DNA of 40,103 bases, from NCBI RefSeq assembly GCF_000685075.1, contig NZ_BAYD01000096.1, positions 1 to 40,103 on the forward strand, in the 5' to 3' direction. This DNA is from Paraburkholderia oxyphila NBRC 105797 (lineage in GTDB: Bacteria > Pseudomonadota > Gammaproteobacteria > Burkholderiales > Burkholderiaceae). The position numbers and the translations under genes are program-made. Shown piece by piece: positions 15,787 through 23,852 of the stretch; position 1 is the stretch's first letter; every line of letters begins with the position of its first letter. The notes beneath the pieces were generated by a model. That model had not been told where the DNA came from. It saw only the letters and a list, made by a program, of their open reading frames with translations, and did not search any database.

Positions 15787-16884
15787 TCAAGCCGCCTGAC
15801 GCGCGGCCGCTTCCTTCGCGACGGCTGCGCGCACGAGCGGCAGCAGGTCACGGCCATAGGCGAGCGCGTCTTCGAGCGGATCGAAGCCGCGGATCAGGAA
15901 CGTCGAGACGCCGAGCTTGTGATATTCGAGCAGCGCGTCCGTGACCTGCTGCGGCGCGCCGACGAGCGCCGTCGAGTTCCCGGCCGCGCGGGTGAGTGCG
16001 GCGATGCCGGTCCACAGCCGCGTATCGACGACATGGCCTTTCGCTGCTTCGGCGAGCAGGCGCTTCGAGCCGATGTTTTGCGGATCCTTCGGACGGCGAG
16101 TGAAGTTGGGCGAGCGCGCGACCACATCTTCTGCGCGCGCGAGAATCGATTCGGCGCGCGCCCATGCGGCGTCTTCCGTCTCCGCGAGAATCGGGCGCAG
16201 CGAGAGGCTGAAGCGGATGTGCCCGGCGCGGCCATGCACGGCGGCCGCGGCGCGTACGCGCGCGATGGTTTCGCGCACGGCGTCGAGCGACTCGCCCCAC
16301 AGTGCGAACACGTCCGCATGCTTGCCGGCGACGGCAATGGCCGCATCGGACGAGCCGCCGAAATAGATCGGCAGATGCGGCTGCTGAACGGGCCGCACCT
16401 GCGAGCGGTGCCCCGCGATGCGGTAGTGCGTGCCTTCGTGATCGAACGGCGTGTCGCTGGTCCACGCGCGCTTCACGACGTCGAGATACTCGTCCGTGCG
16501 TTGATAACGTTCGTCGTGCGGGAGCCAGTCGCCATCGCGCTGCTGCTCGGTGTCGTCGCCCCCGGAGATGATGTGCACGGCGGCGCGGCCCGCGCTGAAG
16601 TGATCGAGCGTGGCGAGCTGGCGCGCGGCGAGCGTCGGCGCGACAAAGCCGGGGCGGTGGGCGAGCAGGATGCCGAGGCGGCGCGTCTGCTGCGCGACGA
16701 ACGAGGCGATCTGGAAGCCGTCGGGCGAGGCGCTCGAATGCGCAATGAGCACGCGGTCGAAGCCGCCGTACTCGTGCGCCTGCGCGACCGCCGCGATCCA
16801 CGGCGGGTTGACGGCCGGCCCTTCGGGCAAATGAATCTCGCTGGACTCCTGATGACTGACATAGCCGATAAATTCGATGCTCAT
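15787..16884 (-). CDS. LLM-class FMNH2-dependent sulfonate/sulfur monooxygenase (SsuD-like)
   Basis: Bacterial-luciferase-fold monooxygenase of 365 residues, similar to SsuD/DszA-type enzymes that cleave C-S bonds with FMNH2 and O2. It begins MSIEFIGYVSHQESSEIHLP and has AHRPGFVAPTLAARQLATLD, VHIISGGDDTEQQRDGDWL, YFGGSSDAAIAVAGKHADVF and the C-terminal STFLIRGFDPLEDALAYGRDL. The start ATG overlaps the stop of the preceding DszC-like gene (ATGA, 16881-16884), so the two are translationally coupled. A paralogue lies at 22661-23737. The specific substrate is not known, and the reductase is probably MsuE at 6189-6770. Confidence 0.88.
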   Translation of the reverse strand: MSIEFIGYVSHQESSEIHLPEGPAVNPPWIAAVAQAHEYGGFDRVLIAHSSASPDGFQIASFVAQQTRRLGILLAHRPGFVAPTLAARQLATLDHFSAGRAAVHIISGGDDTEQQRDGDWLPHDERYQRTDEYLDVVKRAWTSDTPFDHEGTHYRIAGHRSQVRPVQQPHLPIYFGGSSDAAIAVAGKHADVFALWGESLDAVRETIARVRAAAAVHGRAGHIRFSLSLRPILAETEDAAWARAESILARAEDVVARSPNFTRRPKDPQNIGSKRLLAEAAKGHVVDTRLWTGIAALTRAAGNSTALVGAPQQVTDALLEYHKLGVSTFLIRGFDPLEDALAYGRDLLPLVRAAVAKEAAARQAA

Positions 16885-18122
16885 GATGGATTTCCTTGTC
16901 GGTCGCGGGACGGGGCGGCCACGTGCGCCGCAAAGGCGGCGCGGCCGAGATTGCCGAGCACGGTGTCGTTCTGCGGCGTGTGGATGCGCGCGCAGAGGAC
17001 GTCGCGATAGTGCCGCTCGAGCGGATTGTCGCGGGAGAGGCCCGGGTTGCTGCTCGCCTCCAGCGCGATCTCGACGGCATCGATCGCGTTGCGGCTCACG
17101 AGGTATTTGATCGCTTGCGCTTCGCCCACGGGCACCGCGCCCACGGCGCCTGCGTCGAGCAGCACGCGGTTGGTGAGCAGCAGCGCGTCGATGCGGCCCA
17201 CGCTCTGCCGGTAGCTGTCGAGGCTTGCAAGCGGCGCGTTGAGCCCGGAAGGCACGCGGTGCGCCGCCCACTGAACGAACCAGTCGCGTGCGGCGCGCGC
17301 CACGCCGTCGTAGATCGCGGGCAACAGGACGTTCATCCACAGGGCGGTCACGGGGTCCATGCCGTTCGCGGGGCCAGGCGTTTGCAGATCGACGGCGTGT
17401 TCGAGCGGCACCGCGACGTTTTCGAAGATCACCTCGTGGCTGCCCGTCGCGCGCATGCCCAGGTGATTCCACGGCGCGCCGATGCGCACACCCGGCGAGT
17501 CGCGGTGCACGAGCCACGTGCCGACGCGCGGCGAGGCCTCGTCGGTACGGCCCCAGACGGCGAGCCACGTGAGGCCGGGGCTGCCGGTGGAGTAGAGCTT
17601 GCGTCCGTTGAGGATCCAGCGCTCGCCGTCGCGGCGGCCGACCGTTGCGGGCAGTCCGCCGCGCGAAGGCGAACCCAGCTCGGGCTCGACGCGCAGCGAG
17701 TTGATGAGCGCGCCGCGTTCGACGGCGTCGCGCGCCACCCGTTCCTTCAGCGCAGCAGGCCAGTTCGGATTGGCCTGGAGCCGCAGGTGATAGAGGCACT
17801 GCATCACGAAGATGAGCGCCGTGGACGGCTCGCCGCGCGCAATCGCCCGCACCACGCGCAGCGCTTGCGCGAGCGTCGCCTCGCGCCCGCCGAGCGCGCG
17901 CGGCACGGTGAGCGAGAGGAGGCCCGCGCGGCGCAGGCGCGCAAGATTGTCGTGCGGAAAGTGCGGGCCAGCGTCGAGCGCGGCTGCGCCCCGCGCGAAT
18001 TCCGCGCTCAGGTCGGCGAGCCAGCACGCGGCGGCGTCGGAGTCGAGATCGGCCAGCGCGGCGAGGGCGCCCGGGTCGCGCTCGACGCCGGCGAGGACAG
18101 TCTCGGGAGGTCGGTGTGTCAT
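16881..18122 (-). CDS. DszC-like acyl-CoA-dehydrogenase-fold flavoprotein
   Basis: Acyl-CoA-dehydrogenase-fold protein of 413 residues, the fourth and most divergent of its kind in the window. LLSLTVPRALGGREATLAQAL marks the N-domain, GLTWLAVWGRTDEASPRVGTW and WNHLGMRATGSHEVIFEN the middle domain, and ERHYRDVLCARIHTPQNDTV the C-domain. The absence of the catalytic Glu context of true acyl-CoA dehydrogenases and the neighbours suggest a flavin monooxygenase of sulfur compounds. No good ribosome site is seen at 18122, only 25 bases after the binding-protein gene. It is coupled (ATGA) to the LLM monooxygenase downstream. The pairing resembles the DszC/DszA two-step logic; this is inference. Confidence 0.82.
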   Translation of the reverse strand: MTHRPPETVLAGVERDPGALAALADLDSDAAACWLADLSAEFARGAAALDAGPHFPHDNLARLRRAGLLSLTVPRALGGREATLAQALRVVRAIARGEPSTALIFVMQCLYHLRLQANPNWPAALKERVARDAVERGALINSLRVEPELGSPSRGGLPATVGRRDGERWILNGRKLYSTGSPGLTWLAVWGRTDEASPRVGTWLVHRDSPGVRIGAPWNHLGMRATGSHEVIFENVAVPLEHAVDLQTPGPANGMDPVTALWMNVLLPAIYDGVARAARDWFVQWAAHRVPSGLNAPLASLDSYRQSVGRIDALLLTNRVLLDAGAVGAVPVGEAQAIKYLVSRNAIDAVEIALEASSNPGLSRDNPLERHYRDVLCARIHTPQNDTVLGNLGRAAFAAHVAAPSRDRQGNPS

Positions 18123-18147
18123 CAGGAGTCCGGATGGAGTCGTCGGG

Positions 18148-19077
18148 TCATGGCGCGCTGGGCGAGAACTGCCTGTCGAAGCTCGGCGCGACGTTCAGGC
18201 GTGCCTTGATCACGTTCGCGCGCAGGTAGAGATCGGCGGTGCGCTGCTGCTCGGCGATCAGGCTGTCGTCGATCGGCACCGGATGCAGCTGCGCGCGCTG
18301 ATAGACGGTCTTCAGCACGTCGGCCGGCAGGCCGGTCACGCGAGACTGGATTGCCGCGACTTCGTCGGGATGCGAGAGCGCCCAGCGCTGGCCCGCCGCG
18401 ACGCGGCGCAGGAAATCGGCGAGTTCGGCGTGCTTATCGCGGATCGCCGTGTCGGTCGCCGCCTCGAAGCTGAGGCCCGAGGAGAGGCCCACGCCGTTCG
18501 CAATGCTGCGCGCGTGGTCGCGCGCCTCGGTCAGCGCCACGTACGGGTCCCACGTGGACCACGCATCCACGGTGCCCGATGCAAGCGCCGCGCGCGCGTC
18601 GGCGGGCTGCATGTAGGCCCAGGTCACGTCGGTGAGTTTGAGATTCGCGCGCTCGAGCGTCGCCACGGCAAGATAGTGTCCGATCGAGCCGCGCGTCGTG
18701 GCGATGCGCTTGCCCTTCAGGTCGGCGGCGTTGCGGATGGGCGAGCCGGCGGGCACGACGATCGCGAGATCGACCGGTGTCGAACGCGTGGCCGAGACCG
18801 CACGGATCTTTGCGCCGGCCGAATACGCGAAGATGAGGGGCGCGTCGCCCAGGCCGCCCACGTCGATGGCGCCCGCGTTGAGCGCTTCGCCAAGCGGCTG
18901 CGCGGCGGGGAAGTTGAACCATTCGATCGGGTAAGGCACGTCCTTCAACTGGCCCGATGCTTCGAGAATGCCGCGCGTCTGAAGCTGCTGGTCGCCTACC
19001 TTGAGCGTGGCGGCCGATGTGCCGAACGGCAGCGTGACGGTGAGCGCAAAGAGCAGGCTGGCATAAATACGGCGCAT
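18148..19077 (-). CDS. ssuA: Aliphatic-sulfonate binding protein (SsuA-like)
   Basis: Periplasmic receptor of 309 residues with a Sec signal peptide (MRRIYASLLFALTVTLPFGT, likely cut after TSAA). The mature sequence has SsuA-style GALNAGAIDVGGLGDAPLIF, LKGKRIATTRGSIGHYLAVA and ALASGTVDAWSTWDPYVALT, where the last matches the sulfonate-binding SsuA segment closely. The ATG at 19077 follows GAGGAT; an upstream ATG at 19242 has no support. It heads the minus-strand operon with the DszC-like and LLM genes, but no permease or ATPase accompanies it. It may therefore share the importer encoded at 12689-14535. Confidence 0.9.
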   Translation of the reverse strand: MRRIYASLLFALTVTLPFGTSAATLKVGDQQLQTRGILEASGQLKDVPYPIEWFNFPAAQPLGEALNAGAIDVGGLGDAPLIFAYSAGAKIRAVSATRSTPVDLAIVVPAGSPIRNAADLKGKRIATTRGSIGHYLAVATLERANLKLTDVTWAYMQPADARAALASGTVDAWSTWDPYVALTEARDHARSIANGVGLSSGLSFEAATDTAIRDKHAELADFLRRVAAGQRWALSHPDEVAAIQSRVTGLPADVLKTVYQRAQLHPVPIDDSLIAEQQRTADLYLRANVIKARLNVAPSFDRQFSPSAP

Positions 19078-19146
19078 GAAAGTATCCTCGAATGATGCGT
19101 GGGGCAAAGAGAATGCTGAAATGGTGACGATAAGGAGCGCGTCTCC

Positions 19147-19176
19147 ATAAGGCAAACGCATTTTTCTTCTATCCAA
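19147..19176 (-). promoter_or_regulatory. Possible sigma-70 promoter for ssuA operon
   Basis: On the minus strand TTGGAT and CCTTAT are separated by 18 bases, about 70 bases upstream of the ssuA-like start. The match to -35/-10 consensus is moderate. The 233-base gap to the divergent LysR gene is the natural place for LysR control. Confidence 0.3.
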
Positions 19177-19310
19177 ATATGCATGAAGCAAATGGAGAGA
19201 AATGGAACGAGATGGGCTCGATGCTTGAGCGCATGGCGGCAAGACGCTAAGCTACGCAATCACAACAACGGGCAAATACGCATCCGCAGCCGCAGCCGCA
19301 GGAAACCATC

Positions 19311-20222
19311 ATGAAACTCGACGAGATCGAAGCCTTCGTCGCCGTCGTGCGCAGCGAGTCGCTGAGCCAGGCGGCCGAGCGGCTCGAGCTGACCCAGCCG
19401 GCCGTGACGCGGCGCATCCAGAACTTCGAGGAGGCGCTGGGCGTGGCGCTGCTCGACCGCAACACCAAGCCCATGCGCACGACGCCGATGGGTCGCGCCG
19501 TCTATGACCAGTGCCGCGCGATCGTGCGCGAGATCGATGCGCTGCGGCTACTCGTGAACGACGGGGCGCCGCTCGCGGGCGTGCTGCGTCTCGGCGTCGC
19601 CCAGACCGTCGCCGACATTGCGATGCTCGAAGCGCTGCAGGCGCTGCGTCACGCGCATCCGGAATTGCAGGCGCGCGTCACTACGGGATGGGGGGCGCCG
19701 CTCCTGCAAAAGGTGGAGGACGGCGAGCTGGACGCGGCCGTCGTGCTGCTGCCCGCGAATCGCGCATTGCCGGAATCGCTCGCGGGCGAATCGCTCGGCT
19801 CGCTCAAGCTCGCCGTGGTCGCGCAAAAAGGCTTGCTCAAGCGCCGCGCGCATACGCTCGCCGAATGCCAGTCGCTCGGCTGGGTGCTCAATCCGGACGG
19901 TTGCGGTTTTCGGGCGGGCCTGCAGCATGCGCTGGCGGCGCAGGGGCATGTGCTCAAGCTGAATCTTGAAACGCTCGGCACCGGCTTGCAGCTCGGCCTC
20001 GTCGCGGATGGTGTCGGACTCGGGCTCGTGCCGCAGCCGCTCGTAGCGGCGAGTGTCCACGCTGCATCGCTGGACATCGTGCAGATGAGCGACTTCAAGC
20101 CCGAGATCGCCGTATGGATCGTGCGCTCGCGCGCCATCGGCAAGATGGAATCGGCGCTCGCGGTGCTCGCGCAGAGCATCGCGCGCAGCTTCAAGGCCGC
20201 GCGGCTCGCGCGCGCGGCCTGA
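19311..20222 (+). CDS. LysR-family transcriptional regulator
   Basis: LysR-type regulator of 303 residues. The N-terminal winged helix-turn-helix (residues 1-60) contains SLSQAAERLELTQPAVTRRIQNFEEALGVALLDR. The remainder is the two-lobed effector domain (about 90-300), with VLRLGVAQTVADIAMLEALQ and VADGVGLGLVPQPLV. It is transcribed away from the ssuA-DszC-LLM operon across a 233-base gap, the usual geometry for a LysR protein and its target. A sulfur-related effector is inferred from the neighbours. It is not CysB or Cbl by sequence feel, since those have a different N-terminus. Confidence 0.9.
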   Translation: MKLDEIEAFVAVVRSESLSQAAERLELTQPAVTRRIQNFEEALGVALLDRNTKPMRTTPMGRAVYDQCRAIVREIDALRLLVNDGAPLAGVLRLGVAQTVADIAMLEALQALRHAHPELQARVTTGWGAPLLQKVEDGELDAAVVLLPANRALPESLAGESLGSLKLAVVAQKGLLKRRAHTLAECQSLGWVLNPDGCGFRAGLQHALAAQGHVLKLNLETLGTGLQLGLVADGVGLGLVPQPLVAASVHAASLDIVQMSDFKPEIAVWIVRSRAIGKMESALAVLAQSIARSFKAARLARAA

Positions 20223-20236
20223 AACGCGCGCCTTGC

Positions 20237-21844
20237 TCAGATCACGAAGAATCCGTGTGTGCCGTCGCGCCCGAGTTGCGCGACGAGACCATATTCCCAT
20301 TCGAGGTAGGCGTTCATCGCCTCGCGCGCGTTGTCGGTGCCCTCGTAAGGGCGTCGATAGCGGTCGATGCGCGGCGAGGCCAGATGCGCGTCGCCGCTCT
20401 CCACGGGCAGGCCGGCGCGTATCCACGCCGCCGTGCCGCCCTCGAGCACCTCGACCGGCTTGCCCGTGAGCGCCGCAATTTCGGGCGCGGCGTACGGTGC
20501 GAGCCCATTCGTCATGCAGACGGCGACATAACGCTTCGCGTCGGGCAATGCGCGCAGGTCCTCGAAGCCGGGCGCGAGGTGCGAGCGCAGCGCCCACCAT
20601 GCGCCTGGAATGTGCGCCTTCACGTGGTTCGCGCTCGACGTGAAATCGAGTACGACGGTACCGTGCCCGGCCTCGGCCAGACGCGCGGCGAGCGCTGCGG
20701 GCGTGATCGACGCGACGCTCGCGGCGGCAGGCCGCGGTGCGCGCCATGCGCCTGCTTCAGCAAGATCGGCGGCGCGCGCTTCGTCAACGACGTAGACGTC
20801 GATATTCATCTGGGCGAGCCATGATGCGGTCATGTTCGCGCGCACGCCGTCGTCGTCGAAGAGCACCACGCGCGCGCCGCGCACGGGCGCGAACATGTCG
20901 GTCTCCTGAACGAGCTGGCCGCCGGGCGCCCCCTGGAAGCCCGGCGCGTGCGCGTGGTCGTATTCGCGAGGCGTGCGCACGTCGAAGCGATACGTGGTGC
21001 GCGACGCCTCTTCGGCCCAGCGCGCGGCTTCATCGAGCGTCGTGCGTCCCACCCCGGCGCGCCCGGCGAGCGCTCGCGCGGCGTCTCGAGACTGCGCGAG
21101 CGTGGCCGCGTCGCGTCCCGCCTGCGGATCGAACTGGCGAGCGCTGCCGTGCTCGAGCGTCTGGCCGGCGAGCGTCCAGCCGATCGTGCCGTTGCGCAGC
21201 GCCGCCACGGGATTGGGCAGCCCCGCATTGACGAGCGACTGCGCGCCGATGATGCTGCGCGTGCGTCCCGCGCAGTTCACGATGACGCGCGTGGCCGGAT
21301 CGGCCGCGAGCGCGCGGGCGCGCAGCACGAGCTCCGCGCCCGGCACGCTGATGCTGCCGGGAATGTTCATCGTCTGGTACTCGTCGAAGCGGCGCGCGTC
21401 GAGCATGACGATGCGCTCGCCGCTCGCGAGCAATGCCTCGACCGCCTCCGCGGAAAGCGAAGGCGTGTGGCGTTCCGACTCGACGAATTCGCCGAATGCC
21501 TTGCTCGGCACGTTCACGTCGCGAAACACCTCGCCGCCCGCGCGGATCCAGCCCGCGACGCCGCCATCGAAGAGGGCGATATCGGTGTAGCCAAGCGCGT
21601 CGAGCTTGACCGCCGCGCGCTGTGCAAAACCTTCGCCGTCATCGAGCAGCACGATCGGCACGCCGCGGCGCGGCAGCTTCGTCCATGCGTCGAGCTCGAG
21701 CTTCGAGAGCGGCAGGTTCGCCGCGAAGAGCGGATGGCTTTGCGCATGCGGATCTTCTTCGCGCACGTCGAGCAGCGCGATTTCGCGGCGGGCGAGCAGG
21801 GTGTCGCGCACGTCCTGGTATGAGCGCGTCGGGAATGATTTCAT
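20237..21844 (-). CDS. Four-domain rhodanese-type sulfurtransferase
   Basis: Protein of 535 residues built from four rhodanese-like domains (about 5-105, 125-230, 265-365 and 380-485). The persulfide-forming Cys is present in domain 2 (C191 in NCAGRTR) and domain 4 (C443 in VCMTNGLA). The equivalent loops in domains 1 and 3 read DDGEG and DDDGVRA and lack Cys. This alternation suggests two inactive-active pairs, like a doubled two-domain rhodanese. It would move sulfane sulfur between thiols or thiosulfate and acceptors. Its start overlaps the thiol dioxygenase stop (ATGA), implying coupled translation. No export signal is visible, so it is cytoplasmic. Confidence 0.9.
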   Translation of the reverse strand: MKSFPTRSYQDVRDTLLARREIALLDVREEDPHAQSHPLFAANLPLSKLELDAWTKLPRRGVPIVLLDDGEGFAQRAAVKLDALGYTDIALFDGGVAGWIRAGGEVFRDVNVPSKAFGEFVESERHTPSLSAEAVEALLASGERIVMLDARRFDEYQTMNIPGSISVPGAELVLRARALAADPATRVIVNCAGRTRSIIGAQSLVNAGLPNPVAALRNGTIGWTLAGQTLEHGSARQFDPQAGRDAATLAQSRDAARALAGRAGVGRTTLDEAARWAEEASRTTYRFDVRTPREYDHAHAPGFQGAPGGQLVQETDMFAPVRGARVVLFDDDGVRANMTASWLAQMNIDVYVVDEARAADLAEAGAWRAPRPAAASVASITPAALAARLAEAGHGTVVLDFTSSANHVKAHIPGAWWALRSHLAPGFEDLRALPDAKRYVAVCMTNGLAPYAAPEIAALTGKPVEVLEGGTAAWIRAGLPVESGDAHLASPRIDRYRRPYEGTDNAREAMNAYLEWEYGLVAQLGRDGTHGFFVI

Positions 21845-22437
21845 GAGGCGGCGGGTTCCTTGCTGAGATCCCAGAGATTCGGGAGAACGTCGTTCGAGTA
21901 GCCGGAGATGAAGGCACTAGGAGGCCCGTCGAGCGGGTAGGTGGAGCGCCGCACGGCGCCGATGTTCGCGCCGTACACGTGGATGCTGACCGAGACGCGA
22001 TCGGGGTAGGCGTTGCGCACGCGGTGGATATCGCCGATCGCCGGCGAGACGGCTTCGACCTCGCCGCGTTCGAGCCGTACCTCGGCACCGTGCGCGTAGA
22101 GTGCGCCTGCGGCGTCGCGCGCGTAGGGTTGCGCATACTCCGCGCCGCGCAGCACGCCGATCAAGCCCCATACGGTGTGGTCGTGGACGGGCGTCTGCTG
22201 GCCCGGTCCCCAGACGAAGCTGACCACCGAGAAGCGCTGGCGTGCATCCGCATGCAGCAGATATTGCTGATAGCGCTCGGGAGAGGGCACGGCATAGGCG
22301 TCGGGCAACCAGTCATCGACGCGCACGAGGTCGCGCAGCGCTTCGAGCCCATGCTCGATGAGTCTGGATTCGTGCGGCGCCTCTTCGACGAGCTGCGCAA
22401 TCGTGCCGACGAAGCGGCGTAGCTTGTGGAGGGACAT
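21841..22437 (-). CDS. Thiol dioxygenase, Gln-type (3-mercaptopropionate dioxygenase-like)
   Basis: Cupin-fold non-haem iron enzyme of 198 residues in the cysteine dioxygenase family, oxidising a thiol to a sulfinate with O2. Iron ligands are H85 and H87 in PVHDHTVWG and H138 in GDIHRV; the S151-H153-Y155 triad (SIHVY) is present. The residue aligned with the cysteine-binding Arg60 of animal cysteine dioxygenase falls in YQQYLLHAD and is Gln, the mark of 3-mercaptopropionate dioxygenases. The crosslinking Cys93 is also absent. So 3-mercaptopropionate is a likelier substrate than cysteine, by inference. The start overlaps the stop of a shifted upstream frame (TGATG), and the stop overlaps the rhodanese start. 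Confidence 0.9.
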   Translation of the reverse strand: MSLHKLRRFVGTIAQLVEEAPHESRLIEHGLEALRDLVRVDDWLPDAYAVPSPERYQQYLLHADARQRFSVVSFVWGPGQQTPVHDHTVWGLIGVLRGAEYAQPYARDAAGALYAHGAEVRLERGEVEAVSPAIGDIHRVRNAYPDRVSVSIHVYGANIGAVRRSTYPLDGPPSAFISGYSNDVLPNLWDLSKEPAAS

Positions 22438-22630
22438 CAGTCGATCTCGCTATGCCGGTTCACGAGCAGCAGGTTGGAGACGCGCATGCGTCCGAAATGC
22501 AGCCCAAGCGGATTGACCCAGAAGAGGGGGCGTTCCCGTCGTCGTCGAACCAGAACCTGCGGATGGGCGCGTGCCGCGGGTCGGCGGGCGGCGCGCCGGT
22601 GGTGATGGCAGCGATGGCGGTGGCGCTCAT
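22437..22630 (-). CDS. Small ORF with frame change at a C5 tract (broken or frameshifted)
   Basis: ATG 22630 has AAGGA 6 bases upstream. The direct frame gives 56 residues and stops at 22460; its tail is Ser/Cys-rich and odd. A -1 shift at the CCCCC tract (plus-strand GGGGG, 22526-22530) instead continues as FWVNPLGLHFGRMRVSNLLL and ends in a TGA that overlaps the dioxygenase ATG as TGATG. The shifted reading fills the gap exactly and looks like a real protein of about 64 residues. It could be an indel, a sequencing error in the homopolymer, or programmed frameshifting. No family was recognised. It lies 30 bases after the LLM gene. Confidence 0.5.
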
Positions 22631-22660
22631 GGCGTTCCTTGCAGTCGGGCTAGCAGGCTT

Positions 22661-23737
22661 TCACGCGGCGGCGCGCACACGCGCGGTCAGTTCGCGCGTG
22701 GCGGGGATCAGCACCCGGCCGTAGTCGGTGGCATCTTCGAGCGGATCGAAGCCGCGAATCAGGAACGTGGTCACGCCCAGCGCGTGATACTCGGCGAGCG
22801 TCTGCGCAACCTGTTCGGGCGTGCCCACGAGCGCCGTGGAGTTCGAGCGGCCACCAATCTCCTTCGCGACCGCGGTCCACAGGCGCTCATCGGTGCGCAC
22901 ACCGTCACCGCCAGCGGCGAGCAGGCGCCGTGCGCCTTCGCTCTGGAGCGGGGCGCCCTTGTCGAGACCTTGCTCGGTGCGCAGGCGCCGCGTTTCGGAC
23001 AGGATGTGCTCGGCGCGCGCCCAGGCGGCCTGCTCCGTGTCGGCGAGGATCGGCCGGAACGAAACGGAAAAGCGCACATTGCGGCCATGCTTCGCGGCCT
23101 CGGCGCGCACACGGGCGATCAGGTCGGCGACGCCTTGCTTCGATTCGCCCCAGAGCGCGTAGACATCGGCGTGCTTGCCCGCGACCGCGAGTGCGGCCTC
23201 GGACGCGCCGCCAAAATAGATCGGCACATGCGGCTGCTGCCGCGGCTTGACCTCCGACCACGCCTGTTCGAAGCGATAGAAGCGGCCAGCGTGGTCGAAC
23301 GGCTTCTCCTCGGTCCACACGCGCTTGAGGATCTGCAGATATTCGTCGGTGCGCGCGTAGCGCTCGTCGTGGCCCAGAAAGTCGCCGTCGCGGCGCTGGT
23401 CCGCGTCGCTGCCACCCGAGATGAAGTGCACGGCGAGACGGCCGCCCGAGAAGTGATCGAGCGTGGCGATCTGGCGCGCGGCGAGCGTGGGCGCCACGAA
23501 GCCGGGACGGTGCGCCAGCATGAAGTGCACGCGCGAGGTCACGCTCGCCGCATAGGCGATGGTGAGCGTCGCGTCGGGGCTGACGGCGCTGTGCGGCACC
23601 AGAATGCGGTCGAAACCCGCGCGCTCGTGCGCCTGTGCGAAGTTGCGGACGTAATCGACGTCGATCGCCGGGCCCGAGGCGAGGTGCGTCTCCGACACCT
23701 TGCGCTGCTGGATCATCCCGATGAATTCGATGCTCAT
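22661..23737 (-). CDS. LLM-class FMNH2-dependent sulfur monooxygenase (SsuD-like), paralogue
   Basis: Luciferase-fold monooxygenase of 358 residues and a clear paralogue of the protein at 15787-16884: both begin MSIEFIG, share AHRPGFVAPTLAARQ and end near TFLIRGFDPLEDA. It also has VHFISGGSDADQRRDGDFLG and YFGGASEAALAVAGKHADVY. The start at 23737 has AGGGAGA 5 bases upstream; an in-frame ATG at 23770 is less likely. It is the first gene of an operon with the small ORF, thiol dioxygenase and four-domain rhodanese. It presumably needs FMNH2 from a reductase encoded elsewhere, as none is in the operon. Confidence 0.88.
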   Translation of the reverse strand: MSIEFIGMIQQRKVSETHLASGPAIDVDYVRNFAQAHERAGFDRILVPHSAVSPDATLTIAYAASVTSRVHFMLAHRPGFVAPTLAARQIATLDHFSGGRLAVHFISGGSDADQRRDGDFLGHDERYARTDEYLQILKRVWTEEKPFDHAGRFYRFEQAWSEVKPRQQPHVPIYFGGASEAALAVAGKHADVYALWGESKQGVADLIARVRAEAAKHGRNVRFSVSFRPILADTEQAAWARAEHILSETRRLRTEQGLDKGAPLQSEGARRLLAAGGDGVRTDERLWTAVAKEIGGRSNSTALVGTPEQVAQTLAEYHALGVTTFLIRGFDPLEDATDYGRVLIPATRELTARVRAAA

Positions 23738-23852
23738 GCTGTCTCCCTCGTGAACAGTGGGCCGCGCCATGCGAAGCGAACGGCTCTCCGGGCGGGTGCC
23801 CGACTGGGGAAGACTAGCAGCAGGTCATGCGAATCTTAAATATTGAATGCGT

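Noticed and set aside
22452..22724. Plus-strand ORF of 90 residues with a hydrophobic stretch
   Set aside because: It overlaps the 3' end of the LLM gene antisense and the small ORF with a good ribosome site; no ribosome site or family of its own.
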